Positions 1 to 12,004 of a stretch of 64,000 nucleotides of DNA are shown in pieces. Source of the DNA: Pisolithus tinctorius. Lineage: Eukaryota > Basidiomycota > Agaricomycetes > Boletales > Pisolithaceae. Every line of letters starts with the position of its first letter. The first letter of the stretch is position 1. The DNA lies in contig JANFAH010000008.1 in NCBI GenBank assembly GCA_024663395.1, forward strand, positions 1,798,001 through 1,862,000. The letters are read 5' to 3'. Position numbers and translations under genes: made by a program. The notes below the pieces were generated by a model. The model was not told where the DNA came from. It made no database searches and worked only from the letters and a program-made list of their open reading frames with translations.

Positions 1-1
1 T

Positions 2-3000
2 TCACCAGCACTGTCACACACCGCAGCGCCCACGGTGGAGCCATTGACGGCGGAAAATGTCGTCTGGTCGAATACAGTGCTTGCCGCCGGGAGTGCTGTA
101 GGGTTTGTCGTATACACTGGGTCAGAGACGAGGGCTGTAATGAACACGAGCCATCCAGAGACGAAAGTTGGCCTCTTGGATTTGGAAATCAACAAACTTG
201 CCAAGGTGAGCGATTCTATTGTCTGAGTGGACTAGTTGTCAAAGCTGACGAGTTGTTCTAGATCCTATGTGCTGTAACATTCGCATTGTCGGTCGTCCTC
301 GTCGCACTGAATGGATTCCGTGGATTGTGGTACATCTATGTGTTCCGGTTTTTGATTCTTTTCTCCTCCATCATTCCTATAAGGTAAGTTTTCGGTCTTC
401 CAGTAGTCAACGCGAGCACCCATGCACCACGTTACCTTGCGTCACAGCTTACGAGTCAACCTTGACATGGGAAAGACAGTGTATGCGAACCAAATCATGA
501 CTGATCCGGATATCCCGAACACGATCGTGAGGACGAGTACACTTCCTGAAGAACTCGGTCGAATAGAATATTTATTGAGCGACAAGACAGGGACGCTGAC
601 TCAAAATGGTAAGCGTCTTTGAAGCGCATCTCGATAGGCCAATCTTACTTCGGGTGACAGAAATGGAGATGAAGAAACTACACATGGGGACAATGTCGTA
701 TGGGTTTGATTCCATGGATGAAGTTGCGCATCAACTCGCAACCGCCTTTGGTGCTGAGCACGGTAAACCCCGTTTCATGTCGAGGCTGGATTGTCCGGAG
801 CTAATATATCCCGCTAGGTAGGCAACCTTCCATAGCGACCGGAGCCCAACTTGCGACACGTGGTCGACGGGATATGTCATCGAGATTGCGTGACGTTGTC
901 TTAAGCCTTGCACTTTGTCACAACGTATGTTGCTTGCGTTTCATCGGAAGGGTTTTGATTCTGACCCCATATCAGGTAACTCCAGTTACTAACGACGATG
1001 GGAGCCTTACCTACCAGGCATCTTCTCCAGATGAGGTTGCAATCGTGAAATGGACTGAATCTGTTGGCCTTACGCTCGTCTTTCGCGATCGAGCTCGCAT
1101 GGAACTGCAAACGCCCAGTGGAACTCGCCTATCCTACGATATCCTCGAGCTCTTCCCTTTCACATCCGAATCAAAGCGCATGGGAATTGTCGTGCGTGAG
1201 ACCCAGTCAGGAGAGTTACTCTTTTTGCAGAAGGGCGCAGACGTCGTGATGGCACGCATCGTTCAAAGGAACGACTGGCTCGAGGAGGAAACTGGTAACA
1301 TGGCAAGAGAAGGCCTAAGGACGCTCGTTGTTGCCCGGAAGCGACTGACGCCACAGAATTATGCCGCATTCAAACAACGCCATCACGAAGCCAGCGTTAG
1401 GCTGGACGGTCGAAATGAGGCAATGGCAGCCGTGGTTGCTGAGTATCTGGAAAGGGAGCTCGAGTTACTGGGACTTACGGGTGTTGAAGACAAACTGCAA
1501 GACGAGGTCAAATCGACTTTGGAACTGCTGAGGAATGCTGGGATCAAGATATGGATGTTAACCGGAGACAAAATCGAGACTGCCAGATGTATCGCCATAT
1601 CTACCAAACTGGTGGCGCGGAACCAATACATCCATGAAGTTGCAAAACGTAGGTGTCTATTCTTCTCTTTCGTTCACGTGCAGATCTGTCAATAATTCCG
1701 GTAGTGAAGACGAGCGATCAGGTTCGTGACCAGTTGGAGTTCTTGCAGTCAAAATTGGACTGCTGTCTAGTTATCGATGGCGAATCTCTACAGGTATGGG
1801 TACGGCCTACTTGGCCAAATTCATCATTGTACTGATACCATTCCGCGCGCCTAGTTGTGCCTGAACTCCTACAAGAACGAATTCATCGAAATTGCTACGA
1901 AACTTTCCGCAGTCGTGGCATGTCGTTGCTCTCCTACGCAGAAAGCAGATGTAGCTCGCTTGATCCGTCAGTACACAAAGAAGAGAGTGTGCTGTATCGG
2001 GGACGGTGGTAACGACGTGAGCATGATACAAGCAGCAGACGTCGGTATGTAATCGGTTGATAAATTGTGGTCGAGAAACTTCAACTGATCCTCCAATGCA
2101 GGTGTTGGCATTGTTGGTAAGGAAGGAAAACAGGCCTCCCTTGCTGCCGATTTCTCCGTCACACAATTCAGTTATCTTGCGAAGCTCCTCATGTGGCATG
2201 GCCGCAACTCCTATCGACGTTCTGCCAAACTCGCGCAGTTCGTCATCCACCGGGGCCTGATCATCTCCGTGATGCAAGCCGTGTTCTCAGCGATTTTCTA
2301 TTTCGCACCTATAGCTTTATATCAGGGGTGGTTGATGATGGGGTATGCAACTGTCTATACTATGGCACCCGTGTTTTCGTTGGTGTTGGATCAAGATGTC
2401 AATGAGGATATTGCCCTAATATACCCGGAACTTTACAAGGAGCTGACAAAGGTATGGTTCTTCTGTCGGAAGAAGCGGTGCTTGCTCATCCGGTTTGTAC
2501 ATTCAAGGGGCGGTCGCTATCTTTCAAGACCTTCTTCCAGTGGCTGATGATCAGTGTGTACCAAGGTCAGCTAGGAGATATAATCTCTGAATGCAATTCT
2601 CACTCCTCTAGTAGGCGCTGCGATCATGATCATGTCTCTAGTTCTTTTTGAAAATGAATTCCTGAATATCGTCGCGATATCATTTACCGCTCTCATTCTT
2701 AACGAACTTATCATGGTTGGTCTAGAGATAACGACATGGTAGGTGGAATCCCGAGCGGATTCGGAGTCTCCTCCCTTGTTGATGTTGGCGATTCCATAGG
2801 CACACGTACATGGTCATCGCGGAAGTGGTCACATTGTTCCTTTATGTTATTAGTATTGCATTCCTGCCGGAATACTTCGGTGAGGCAGTACACTTCGCGC
2901 CTTCAGCCAGCCATCTCATCGAACGCATTTTTTTTCCAGATCTCGAGTTTGTGGTGTCAACTCGATTTGCCTGGAAGGTGGCAGTCATCGTTGCTGTGAG

Positions 3001-3073
3001 CGCGCTGCCATTGTATGTCATTAAGGCCATACGGAGTAGAATAGCACCAGCAGCATACAGCAAGCTGTTGTAG
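2..3073 (+). CDS. NEO1: NEO1/ATP9-type P4-ATPase (phospholipid flippase), 5'-truncated by the window
   Basis: P4-ATPase that flips aminophospholipids to the cytosolic leaflet of Golgi/endosome membranes; the NEO1/ATP9 branch is known to act with Dop1/Mon2 and without a Cdc50 subunit. I read 13 exons: 2-205, 262-383, 448-608, 661-762, 818-924, 976-1648, 1705-1793, 1855-2044, 2102-2451, 2508-2565, 2615-2738, 2800-2879, 2940-3073; all introns are GT-AG and the sum (2394 nt) stays in frame to TAG, giving 797 residues. Visible motifs are the phosphorylation loop DKTGTLTQN (exon 3), [14 protein letters not shown] and KGADVVM in the nucleotide-binding domain, [10 protein letters not shown], and the hinge [10 protein letters not shown], followed by C-terminal membrane helices ending in EYFDLEFVVS. 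The family is about 1050-1150 residues, so roughly the N-terminal third lies outside. Branch assignment rests on motif wording and lack of an obvious Drs2-type tail. Confidence 0.93.
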
Positions 3074-4123
3074 AGATATCTCCTCGCACGAACCACTTAT
3101 TCCTTGACCCAATCAGGACAGGTCTGTAGACTCGTGACCACCGATCATACCGGACCGGGAGCTCCGGTCACGTGCGTGGGGCGCCTTTGGGGTTGGCATG
3201 TTTGGTTGGAGTGTTCCACTCATCACGCTGCAGAACGTCCTGCGGACTAGTTGGAACCACATAGTCGGGTGTGTGCATAATCTTATGGACAGTGGCGTGC
3301 GCCGCTTGTATGTCGACGTCGCTGGGGTCAGCGACGGTGGTGCCGTCAGTTATGAGTTTATACGACAGGAGTACACTTTTGAGGTGTACCCTTGACTCAG
3401 GTTGTTGGTATGTTGCACTAGCTCACTTCGTGAGTTCGTGGAAGGGGTTCCCGTACCTGGATTTGAAGGACCCGAGATCTATTACGGCTTACCACAACGT
3501 GGTCTCGCATACTAGTAAGCTGTGGCGAGCGATGGGTGTCGACTCAGTTCGCAGACCGTCCCCAACGTTACGCACCACCCGTTGCTATGTTTTATCGCTT
3601 GGGTATCGTCGACGACATCATCGACGACTGCTCGTACGCCGTTCTCTGCCCATCCATATAACGATATCTCGTACCATTCACCAGTCATGTCATCTACCAC
3701 CCAGCATTACACTTATCACGGCCAAAGTCCTGTACAATTTCCGGCATACTGTAGACCTTTGTGACGCTTGCATAGATATTCATACTCTTTTGCAGGCATT
3801 CGAGTTGCGAATTCCTTTCCGGCACACTTTCGGTCGTGTTTGTCAGTGTATCTTGTGTGTAAAACCTTCGCGACTAGCAAGATCACATGCCTTCTTCCTG
3901 TACGTCGAGGAGCGCCTAGAGGGCTTTGGCATTAAACTTATGGATAGATGGATCAACGGCGTGATTTTCCAAATCTTTTAGTGTATTTTCTGCTTGTTAC
4001 TCGAAACATATCAAATCTCTCCGTGTCGAGATAACACAATACGAAAAGCAGGATCGGAAAAGAGTGTCTCACGGGAGTGAAAGTTAACTATGTGTGTTGC
4101 TACACTTGATCATTAAGTGAATG
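3074..4123. other. Intergenic space between convergent genes
   Basis: About 1 kb between the flippase stop and the NST1-like stop; both 3' UTRs must lie here. Base composition is normal gene-space with CG present. Several open frames of 60-236 codons exist on both strands (for example 3271-3981 on plus, 3512-3700 on minus), but none shows a recognisable domain or a consistent exon structure, apart from the weak candidate at 3168-3395. Confidence 0.5.
3168..3395 (-). CDS. Possible C-terminal exon of an unrecognised gene
   Basis: On the minus strand the frame ending in TGA at 3168-3170 is open for over 70 codons and has a protein-like, non-repetitive composition (reads ...LITDGTTVADPSDVDIQ... 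to ...KGAPRT). No ATG start is seen, so it would have to be a terminal exon; a GTGAGC donor with an acceptor about 36 nt away would join it to an upstream stretch reading YGNPFHELTK. I do not recognise the family. It could equally be chance; the neighbouring genes are convergent, so a third gene would fit only tightly. Confidence 0.25.
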   Translation of the reverse strand, partial: SRVHLKSVLLSYKLITDGTTVADPSDVDIQAAHATVHKIMHTPDYVVPTSPQDVLQRDEWNTPTKHANPKGAPRT

Positions 4124-7100
4124 TCAATTGCCAGAATGAGGCGAATGGGAGGAATTAGTATGATTGTTAATGAAGGAATTGAAGAAAGGTGTCGCTGGAG
4201 CTTGTGGCCATTCAGAGTTGGCATTCATCCCTCCCCACAACGAGCCTCCGATGGGCGGGCGAGTAGGGAAAGCAGCGGATGTCGGATTGCCCCAAGGTCC
4301 CCTCGGTTCTCCCATGATAGTTCGTGGGCTGGTGCTGTTGCCCCACGATTGCCCCACAGCGCCGGGCGGGACACGTCTTGCAGGAGGAGGCACAACTTCG
4401 TCGTCATCTGCAGCGAGCGCAGAAGACCCAAGCACCTTGGGGCTTGGAGTGCGACGGATAGGAGAGCCTGAACTGGATCCGGAGGCTTCCCCAGTTGGCC
4501 TAGCGATTGGCGCCGGAGGTGCAATTGGACCCAGAGGGGAAATAGGAACTGGAGTCAGCGGAGAGATGGAAAGCGGCCTTGCAACTGGACCGGGCCCCGG
4601 TTCGGGTATCGACGTACGGCGAGAGGATCCAGGCGCCAGTAGTGTTGGAGACGAGAGCGGGTTCTGTATTGCCTTGGAAGAGGTTGCGAGAGGCGCACTA
4701 GTAAGAGGGCGGCTAAAAGAGGGATCAAAGGGAGACGGAGATCCAAAGCTCCTCGAAAGGGCAGACGGCGCTAGAGAAGCTGGCTGCATGGATGGACCAG
4801 GTCCGAAGACGCCGAACGGTGGCGGTGCATAAGGCAAACGAGGAGTGTTGACTGCTTGAGTGACCATACTAGTTCCAGGGGGATACAATGGAGTAGAAGG
4901 TGAAGGGAACGGGTTTGGAGTAGTCTGCACAACGGGCGTATTAGGCTGGGATAAGGTCGGCAGTGGCCGCTGCGGCTGTGTACGAACGTTGTTGGGCGTG
5001 GTACTAACAGGTGCCGGCGTAGGTACAGAAGAAGGCGAAGGCGTTGGCTTTGTAAGGATTTTCTTTGCGGCACCATTCGTGCTTTGCGAACGTTGCGCAG
5101 AACCTGAAGGGCGCGGCGAAGTAGGCTGTCTGGAGTTTTTGGCGGCAGCGCGTTGTTGCTGAGCGGCACGCTCCTTCTCCGCTTTTTCCTCTCGTTCCTT
5201 CGCCAACTTCTTCTCCCGCTCTTCTCTCTCTTGCTGTTCTTTCTTGGCAGCCTCACGGGCAGCCCTCTCGGCAGCAGCTTTAGCTTCTCGCTCCTCCCTA
5301 GCCTTCCGCTCCTTTTCCTCCCTCTCACGTTTAGCTTTCTCTTCCTTTTCTTTGCGCCTCCGTTCCCGTTCAGCTTCACGTTCTCTTTCCTCAGCTATGC
5401 GTTTCCGTCGTTCTTCCTCCTTCCGCTGTCTCTCTTCCTCAGCAGCTTTGCGTACGGCCTCGCGACGGGCTCTCTCCTCTTCGCGTTTCCTACGCTGCTC
5501 TTCCTCCTGAACGAGTTGTTTAGCTTTCAAAGCAGCTTCCTCAGCTGCCTTTTCGGCAGCCTTAGCCGCACGCTCCTCTTCCTTTGCCAGCCTCTGCTGC
5601 CTACATAGCTCAGCATCAACGCCTCGGAGAAAGATCGTGTACGGCGGACTTACTTCCGCTTGTCTTTCTTCTTCTGGTTCTGCGATTGCTTCTTCGCCTC
5701 CCGTTCCTTTGTGAGCTGGTCTTCAGCCTCCAGCTCAAGAAGGAGTTGGTGCTGGCGCTCCTGCGCCACTTTCTCCCGGTACGCCTGAAGCACCCGCTGC
5801 TCGAACATACGAGCCGCGAACATAGAAAACATTCGCTTCCCCTCCTCCATCTTCTGCTCCTCCGTCATCACCTACCAAGTGTGATAAGTATTCCCGGCCG
5901 CGATCGCAAACGCGACGAACATAAAAACTGACCTCCTCGTCATCTTCGTCATCATCCTCATCTTCGTCCTCGTCCTCTTCATCGTCATCCTCGTCCTCTT
6001 CTTCGCTATCGTCCTCTACGTCAGCAGCTGCCTCCTCTTCCCGCTGCATGCGACGTTCGGCCAGCTGCTCCATCATTTCAAGAAATTTCTGGCCGTCGTT
6101 CTTCAAGAGATCGTCGGCGACTGTAAGAATATTATTCGGCCCTAAGACAAAAGCGGTAAGACGAGAACCCGGATGAAGATTAACTCGATGCATACCTGTA
6201 ACGGTTAGACTGCTCCCTAGATTGAACAGTCCGTCTCGACCATTTGACTTGGTTCCGTTTACCGGTCGTCGCCCGCGAGTACCGGCATTACGTCGATCCC
6301 GTGGTTTGATATCATCCTCGTCCTCCACACCCTCGTCATCCTCCTCTTCTTCTTCGTCATCCTCCTCATCGTATCCGTCTTCTTCCTCGAACTCTTCCTC
6401 ATCCCCTTCGTCATCTTCGAATTCGCTTTCCGCCTTTGGAGGCTTCCGGCCGTTTGTGAGAGGTGTCGTCCTATTATTTGTCCGAGGTGGATTACGAGGG
6501 GATTTGGTCTGGGGGTGTCCAATGACGACGCCGTTCTTGTCTAGTTCGACGCTGCCCGGAAATGGTCCAGGTCCAGGTGGCGGTGGTATAGTACCACCTG
6601 AGGAGACATAACGCTGTTGATGATTTGCGTACCGTTCCAGCTCCTCGTAATAAGCATCATACAGTACCTCGAGTTCTTCTTCGATCGCGTGCCTGAATAC
6701 AGACCATACAACGCGATTAACGTGGCAGGGAAGCCGATCGAGCGACGTAGTGTATGTAGAACCACAAAATCATGTGTGTCAGTAAATTTTCTTTGGAAGA
6801 TCATATACTGCAAAGAAAACAGGTACAGACCGCTTTCTACCACAGACCGCACAGCTGCAGCTGTGTTTCTGTTGCTCCTTCATTTTCTTGAGGACAGTAT
6901 CTTTCTCGATCTTGACGAGGTTTCGACGTTCGTCTTCTCCTAGACCGAGCCAGAACTCCTTGATCCGTTCGCGTTCCTCCGTTGAGCTCGTACTCCAGAT
7001 CTTGTTGTTATTCTGAGAGTTCTTGTTTGAGCCCGAAGCGGCATTTGACCGCGATTTGTTAGTCGCAGATGCATTGGACGATGGAGGCGAGGGATGATGA

Positions 7101-8615
7101 TGCGAGTGGTTATTGTAGTTATGAGCGGACATCGGAGCCTTTGATGCTGCTCTGGCCGTCCTTGTCTGCTGTCCGTTGGGCGGAGCGGTGGCCGTTGTCG
7201 CTGCCGTGGAGGGCGCATAGGCCATTGGCTGTTTTCCCTGTGCACGCGAGCTCGGCGGGGGATTTGCAGGCAGATTTTCTTTTCTTGCAGCTGGCATGGC
7301 GTTGTTCGCGGTGAGAGACTGAGGCGATTCCAGTCCCGCCGTGGGCTTTTCCGGCGACAGCCCCGGTGCCGGCGATGCCGATCGCGCTTCTACAGTGTTC
7401 GGCACGGGTGCCGTCGGGGCCCCGGCCGGGGCATCGGTCCCATCTTTGTTCCCTTTCTTCTTCTTTCCCTTACGGCCGGCCGAACTATCATCCGATACAC
7501 TAGTAGCAGTACCAACTGGCTCAACACTCTCATCACTGCTTGCCACCAGCGTCGGCTGGGCTGCTGCACGACCACGGGATACGTGCTCTCCGTAACTCAG
7601 AACAACTTGTGCAACAGCATCGGGCATATTTGGCGGGTGCGGGACCATGCCACTTGCATGGAAGTCAAACCCGTCCAGGTCCCCCTCGCCCTCATATTTG
7701 CCTTCGATGTCATCCTCACTGTAATAGTCGTCTTCTGCCAGTCTGTGCTCACCGTCTCCAAACTCGTTTAACAGCACAACATTCGACTGTGGGTGCGGTC
7801 CGCGGGGAGATTGCCCTGCCGGTAGTGGGGCTGCACTTAGTGCTAGTACTGCTGCCTGCTCAACAGACAATGTGAATGCGGGATCCGAGAAAATGGACGG
7901 ATCAAATGGCAGTGGAGGGTGTGCGTCCGGGGAGAAGCCTGATAGTCCCTTGGTGGCCATCGTCGCGGTTCCTGTGGCCTTCATATAGGAATCTGACTGA
8001 ACCATCTGTTGCGCGATGTTGTACATTGTCTGCGCCTTAATGTGCGCCATCAGCGTGCTTTCTAAGCTGCCAGTCGCGAAACATGCTCACAAAAGTTTTG
8101 ATATGTGGAGGAAACGACGACCAGTACTCTTCATCCACCATCCCTGGACCAGTCGGACCAGTCGTTTTTGGAAGTGGGGCGTGTGGCATTGTATGTGGTC
8201 GTTTCCCTCCCGCGTGTCCATTGCACGGTATCTCCGCGTGATTGCCATGTAAATCGGCCGCCAGTAGCTCTGTCTGCACTTGCGTTGTTGTTCCGTTGCC
8301 CGAGCGAGAGATGGTTGTCGCGGAGACATGCACGGATTCAAGTACAGGCGAAAAACCCGTCCTAGGGGAAGTTGGAGAGTCAGCCTCCTCCAGACTGGGG
8401 ATCTCGTCGTCATCGTAAGAGCTTGGGTCAGCAAATGCTGGATGAAGGGTTGGTACTGCAGGTTCCTTTCCCTTTCCTTTCTTCTTCTTGTTCTTCCTCC
8501 CGTTAAGGACGGGCGGGAGTTCCTGGGCAGCCAGTTCCTGTGAACGAGTGTGAGCGGTGGACACAGCTGCGCTTTTCGAATGCTCTTTCAATATCTTGGA
8601 CTTTTCTGCGGTCAT
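4124..8615 (-). CDS. NST1: NST1-like stress response protein
   Basis: Related to yeast Nst1, a cytoplasmic protein linked to salt tolerance. Exons on minus: 8615-8091, 8035-6831, 6692-6196, 6141-5933, 5871-5654, 5600-4124; all junctions are GT-AG and give one frame of 1376 residues. Order of regions: Lys-rich patch ([10 protein letters not shown]); the conserved [21 protein letters not shown] stretch, which only appears after removing the 55-nt intron 8036-8090; a Ser/Pro/Ala-rich middle; an [16 protein letters not shown]ys motif joined across an intron to [15 protein letters not shown]; very acidic Asp/Glu tracts; a long charged coiled coil of Lys/Arg/Glu (about 5650-5150); and a Pro/Ser-rich tail. 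Several family hallmarks in the right order make the call strong. The true N-terminus is unsure: a coding-looking stretch (about 8698-8863) can be spliced on by a donor at 8697 but has no ATG. Confidence 0.88.
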
Positions 8616-9320
8616 TCTGTCGACTGCAAGCATGATCAGAATGGCACAGCAATTAATCTACAAACGACGGCGTGTGCTTACGCGGTAGTGACTGTCACCT
8701 CGCCGAGTACAACTGGTTGTTCCAAGACTGGGTTGTGAACAGCGCGTTTTCTAATTGTTATGACCGGTGTATTGTTCAACGATAGTTTGGGCTGATCGTC
8801 TACGATATCGAAGTCACCAGCGGGGTGTCCAACTTGGTTGTCGATGGTCGTGTCTTCTTAACAAAAGTCTCGTCGACTGAATCTGATCTCACATAAATGT
8901 ACCCCATATTCGGAAAGGGCCGCGCACGTGACTCTCACCACTTCGGATTGGCGGAACAGGATATTATTAGTTGCACAGTGCGGTGCACTAACACAATGCA
9001 GTAATCAGTATTTAGGACAGTCCTAAACGTAGTAGCAAGCTTGGGATATAATATTTGCATACAATCCAGGAGAAAACCTGGAGGGAAAGCTTCAAACTGT
9101 GTACTAATTTATATGTGAACCTTAACCTTACAGTGACTCGAAATGGAAATGTGCAGCATGACATAATCTTTTCCCTGACTGGCTCCTCCTCATCAACCAC
9201 ATGCCATTACAAGATAAGGGGCTTGTTCAAGAGCTAAAACCCTGCAGAATATGATGCAATAGTATGTAAATATAGAACAACAAGATGTTTAGTTCTGTTA
9301 CATGGATTTCTCAAAAAGTG
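8616..9320. other. Upstream region of the NST1-like gene and edge of the repeat-rich domain
   Basis: 8698-8863 on minus reads as a plausible exon (TIDNQVGHPAGDFDIVDDQP...) ending at a GTAAGC donor (8697 downward), with an acceptor just before the ATG at 8615. It is open but lacks a start codon and is preceded by an in-frame TAA, so it is either an internal exon or 5' UTR. From about 9000 the base composition changes sharply to AT-rich and almost CG-free sequence, the start of the transposon block. Nothing else recognised here. Confidence 0.45.
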
Positions 9321-9516
9321 CTGTGCAATTCATTTTTTGATGTCAGATGACTTAAAACAATCATGTTGTATTGAATGAAAACAAGCAGGTGAAGCAACAA
9401 AATGTCCTAATGTCTAGTGTGGGCACTCTTGGCCTCTGACAACACCTGAACATGGTCTGGCAAGCTCTCATAAAGGTTCATAATGTAATCATTCTCAATG
9501 TTCTCCCACTCCTCTA

Positions 9517-11021
9517 TAGGGTATGGTGAAGCAGGGGGGTGTAAATTAGCATGTGCAAATTAACAGCTGTTAATGTGATTAATTTGCAAGTTAAATAACA
9601 CAGGGCTGAATGGACCATGTTAAGCCATGTTAAATAGGGTGAAATAGGTAGCTGCCTGTCTGAAGGTCTGACAGCTGTCAACTTATGAAGTACTGTATTA
9701 TGCTACATTGATATCACTAGACCAAAAAAAGTTGTGTACTGTGTTTCTGACATGTGGATGACCAGACAAGAGCTAACATTGGTCATCTTCAGCTCCACCT
9801 TGCAAATCTCCTGTTGGAGATATATTCTCCCCTGTCTTCTCACTTCTTTTGGTGCGACATTTGGCTGCTTACATAAGCCATTAGAGCGCACTTACTACAC
9901 AGTCATTACACTGTTCCCTCAGTAGATTGTTCACTATTGAGGGTAAGATCACCATTCATTAGCAGTATTCTACTTACTGACTCCCTGTAGTTGCCTACAG
10001 GTATATCTAATATATCAGTAGATTGTTCACTACTGAGGTTGCCTACAGCACCCTTTTTCAATATCTCCCAGCCCCAATTCTGCTTGTTGACCCTACAACT
10101 GGCACCAGTCAGTATGGCTTTGATGCCTTTTCAGTCTCACCAGATGAGATTGAAGACTTTAGTGAAGCTGGTGCAGTTAGCTGTCAACTGGAAATTCATC
10201 TAGGACAACAAAACAATGGTCCAATTACCTTCCCAGAGCAGGGTCAGGGGCTTGAAGCAGTTGCAGATGTGCTCAAGCAGTATATCACACAGCTTGCTTC
10301 ACAAGCAGATCCTGAGGTCATGCTCCTGATAAAATGGCTTGATGAGCTTATTTCTGCTGCTGAAAATACATTTAAATTGACAAACATACCAGTGGGGCAT
10401 TCAAAATCTGTCAATGGTCACATGGACACCATATTCATATTTTGTACAGCTACCACAGGGTAACTCAGCACCTACAAGCCCCAATAAGTGTGCCAAAACA
10501 TCCCAGAAGGCAACAAAGTGTGAAAAAAAGGACAAAATGGAAAAAAAGGAGCATCTATGGCACCAAATGGCATGCTCACCAATGCCTGGGGAGGATTCTT
10601 TTATTTGCTATGTGTCCCTCCAATGTTGCTATATGCACAATAAACATTGCCATATTTTGCCATTGTCATGCCATACATCATCATATGAAGCTATTTTTGC
10701 TTTTCAAAACAGGGACTTTGCTATAAATGGTTTTTATGCCTTAAAAGAATTAGGAGCATAAAGGTCCACATAAAGCTATAATAAGCAACAGAAAGTACTA
10801 CATAGCTATATAATGTTAGGGGGTCTTTTACTGATGTAGATACACTGTGTTTTTGTAGACTGGTGGTATTTGATGCTTTTTCACCATTTTAACACCATTT
10901 TCACTGTTAATTAATGCCTTGGGAAATTAGCACTAATTTACAAGTGTGAATTTGAGGTGCCAAAAAGCTGTTGCTAATTAACCAGTGAATTTTGGGCAAC
11001 AACCTATTTCACCATACCCTA
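9517..11021. mobile_element. hAT-like non-autonomous DNA element
   Basis: A 1505-bp insertion inside the Tc1 transposase. Its ends are perfect 14-bp inverted repeats, TAGGGTATGGTGAA at the left and its complement at the right, and it is flanked by an exact 8-bp duplication CTCCTCTA (9509-9516 and 11022-11029). An 8-bp duplication with a TAGGG terminus is the hAT hallmark (YARNG ends). A subterminal motif TAGGGTGAAATAGGTA recurs near 9637. No hAT transposase domain is seen, so it would be mobilised in trans. It is younger than the Tc1 copy it disrupts. Confidence 0.85.
10023..10463 (+). CDS. Unrecognised open frame inside the hAT-like element
   Basis: 146-codon frame, acidic, non-repetitive (reads ...APILLVDPTTGTSQYGFDAFS... 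...DVLKQYITQLASQADPEVM...). I do not recognise a family; it shows no DDE or BED zinc-finger signature. It may be a piece of host gene captured by the element or a remnant of an unusual transposase. No intron is needed to keep it open. Low certainty that it is expressed. Confidence 0.3.
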   Translation: MFTTEVAYSTLFQYLPAPILLVDPTTGTSQYGFDAFSVSPDEIEDFSEAGAVSCQLEIHLGQQNNGPITFPEQGQGLEAVADVLKQYITQLASQADPEVMLLIKWLDELISAAENTFKLTNIPVGHSKSVNGHMDTIFIFCTATTG

Positions 11022-12004
11022 CTCCTCTACCAATGCATCCCATAACTCACCAAGATTCTTTGGCAGTGGCATGCAGCTGCACACATGATGTTCCAAATAC
11101 TCCCACAGATGTTCTATGATGTTCACATCAGGACTGTTTGGGGGCCAATCAAGCCAATCAATGCCCTTCTTGTTGAACCATTCTAGTGTGAGTTTCACTG
11201 TGCTTTGGATCATTGTCCTGCTGGAAGTAGATGTCCTTCTTGTTGATGCCATGGTTGTTGAGGGTCCCAAGAAAGTCCTCAGCAAGGATCTTGCAGTAGA
11301 ACTTGCCACCCATGATGCCCTCAATGCAAACAATCCTCCCTAGCTCCTGAGCAGACATGCATCCCCAGATCATCACATTCCCACCACCATGTTTAATGGA
11401 CTTCTTCATGACATGCTCATTGAAAGCCTGGCCAGGGCCTCTCCAACCCCATTCATGGCCATCCATCCCAAAAAGAGTGAACTTCAACTCATTGGAGAAG
11501 ATGGCAGCCTTCCAGTTGGCCACAGTCCAGTCAGCATGAGCTTTTGCCCATGCCCACCACTTCTCCTTGTGAGCCACTGTTAAGAGACTGTTAGTGATAT
11601 ACATAGGCCTTCAGGCCACACTAGCAAAGTCTAATGTGGATGGTCTGGGCATTTGTGGGGAAATACTTCCTTTGGAGGTCTGCAGTCTCATGTGTGCTGC
11701 CTGTACTACTAAGCAAGTACATGAATCACAATGTAAGTGTTATGGGGGTAAATATGTGAGGGAGACATGGCTTTGGCACAACATGATGAAAGTCTTTGGA
11801 TTGGGCATAATGGTAAAAGATGTGCTTGATGGTTGTGTGGTGGAGACCATACTCTTTGGCAGCTTCAGCATCTGCCATACCAACATCCTGAGCTCAACAA
11901 ATCTGGGCCTTCTTGGTGGGTGAGGTGTACTTTGTGATAACAAGGAGATGGACATGAGGCTTACAGAGGGAGGGGAGGCATTGCAGGGGTGCCAGGGACC
12001 CATT

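Larger units (their letters stand above)
9407..11955 (-). pseudogene. Tc1-type transposase, decayed, split by a hAT-like insertion
   Basis: Cut-and-paste transposase of the Tc1/mariner superfamily. Reading minus from about 11955: a degraded helix-turn-helix segment, then KEKWWAWAKAHADWT, FSNELKFTLFG, MIWGCMSAQ, YFQQDNDPKH, LDWPPNSPDVNIIEHLW, which is the standard Tc1 DDE fold. The C-terminal 36 codons lie on the far side of the 9517-11021 insertion (reading ...EEWENIENDYIMNLYE... to TAG at 9407). The first catalytic Asp, normally in FSDES, is Asn here; at least one frameshift separates KHSETHTRMVQQEGH from the following WFNKKGIDWLDW. Dead copy. A left terminus near 9320 (CTGTGCAATTC) resembles that of the second Tc1 copy near 43605; the right terminus was not resolved. 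Confidence 0.85.

Noticed and set aside
4860..5608. Long plus-strand frames opposite the NST1-like gene
   Set aside because: They mirror the Lys/Arg/Glu coiled coil and Ser/Pro-rich coding on the other strand, giving low-complexity Leu/Phe/Ser or Ala/Ser products without domains.
5940..6430. Simple-sequence repeat in the acidic tracts of the NST1-like gene
   Set aside because: The tracts code Asp/Glu runs that are characteristic of the family; no sign of an independent repeat element.
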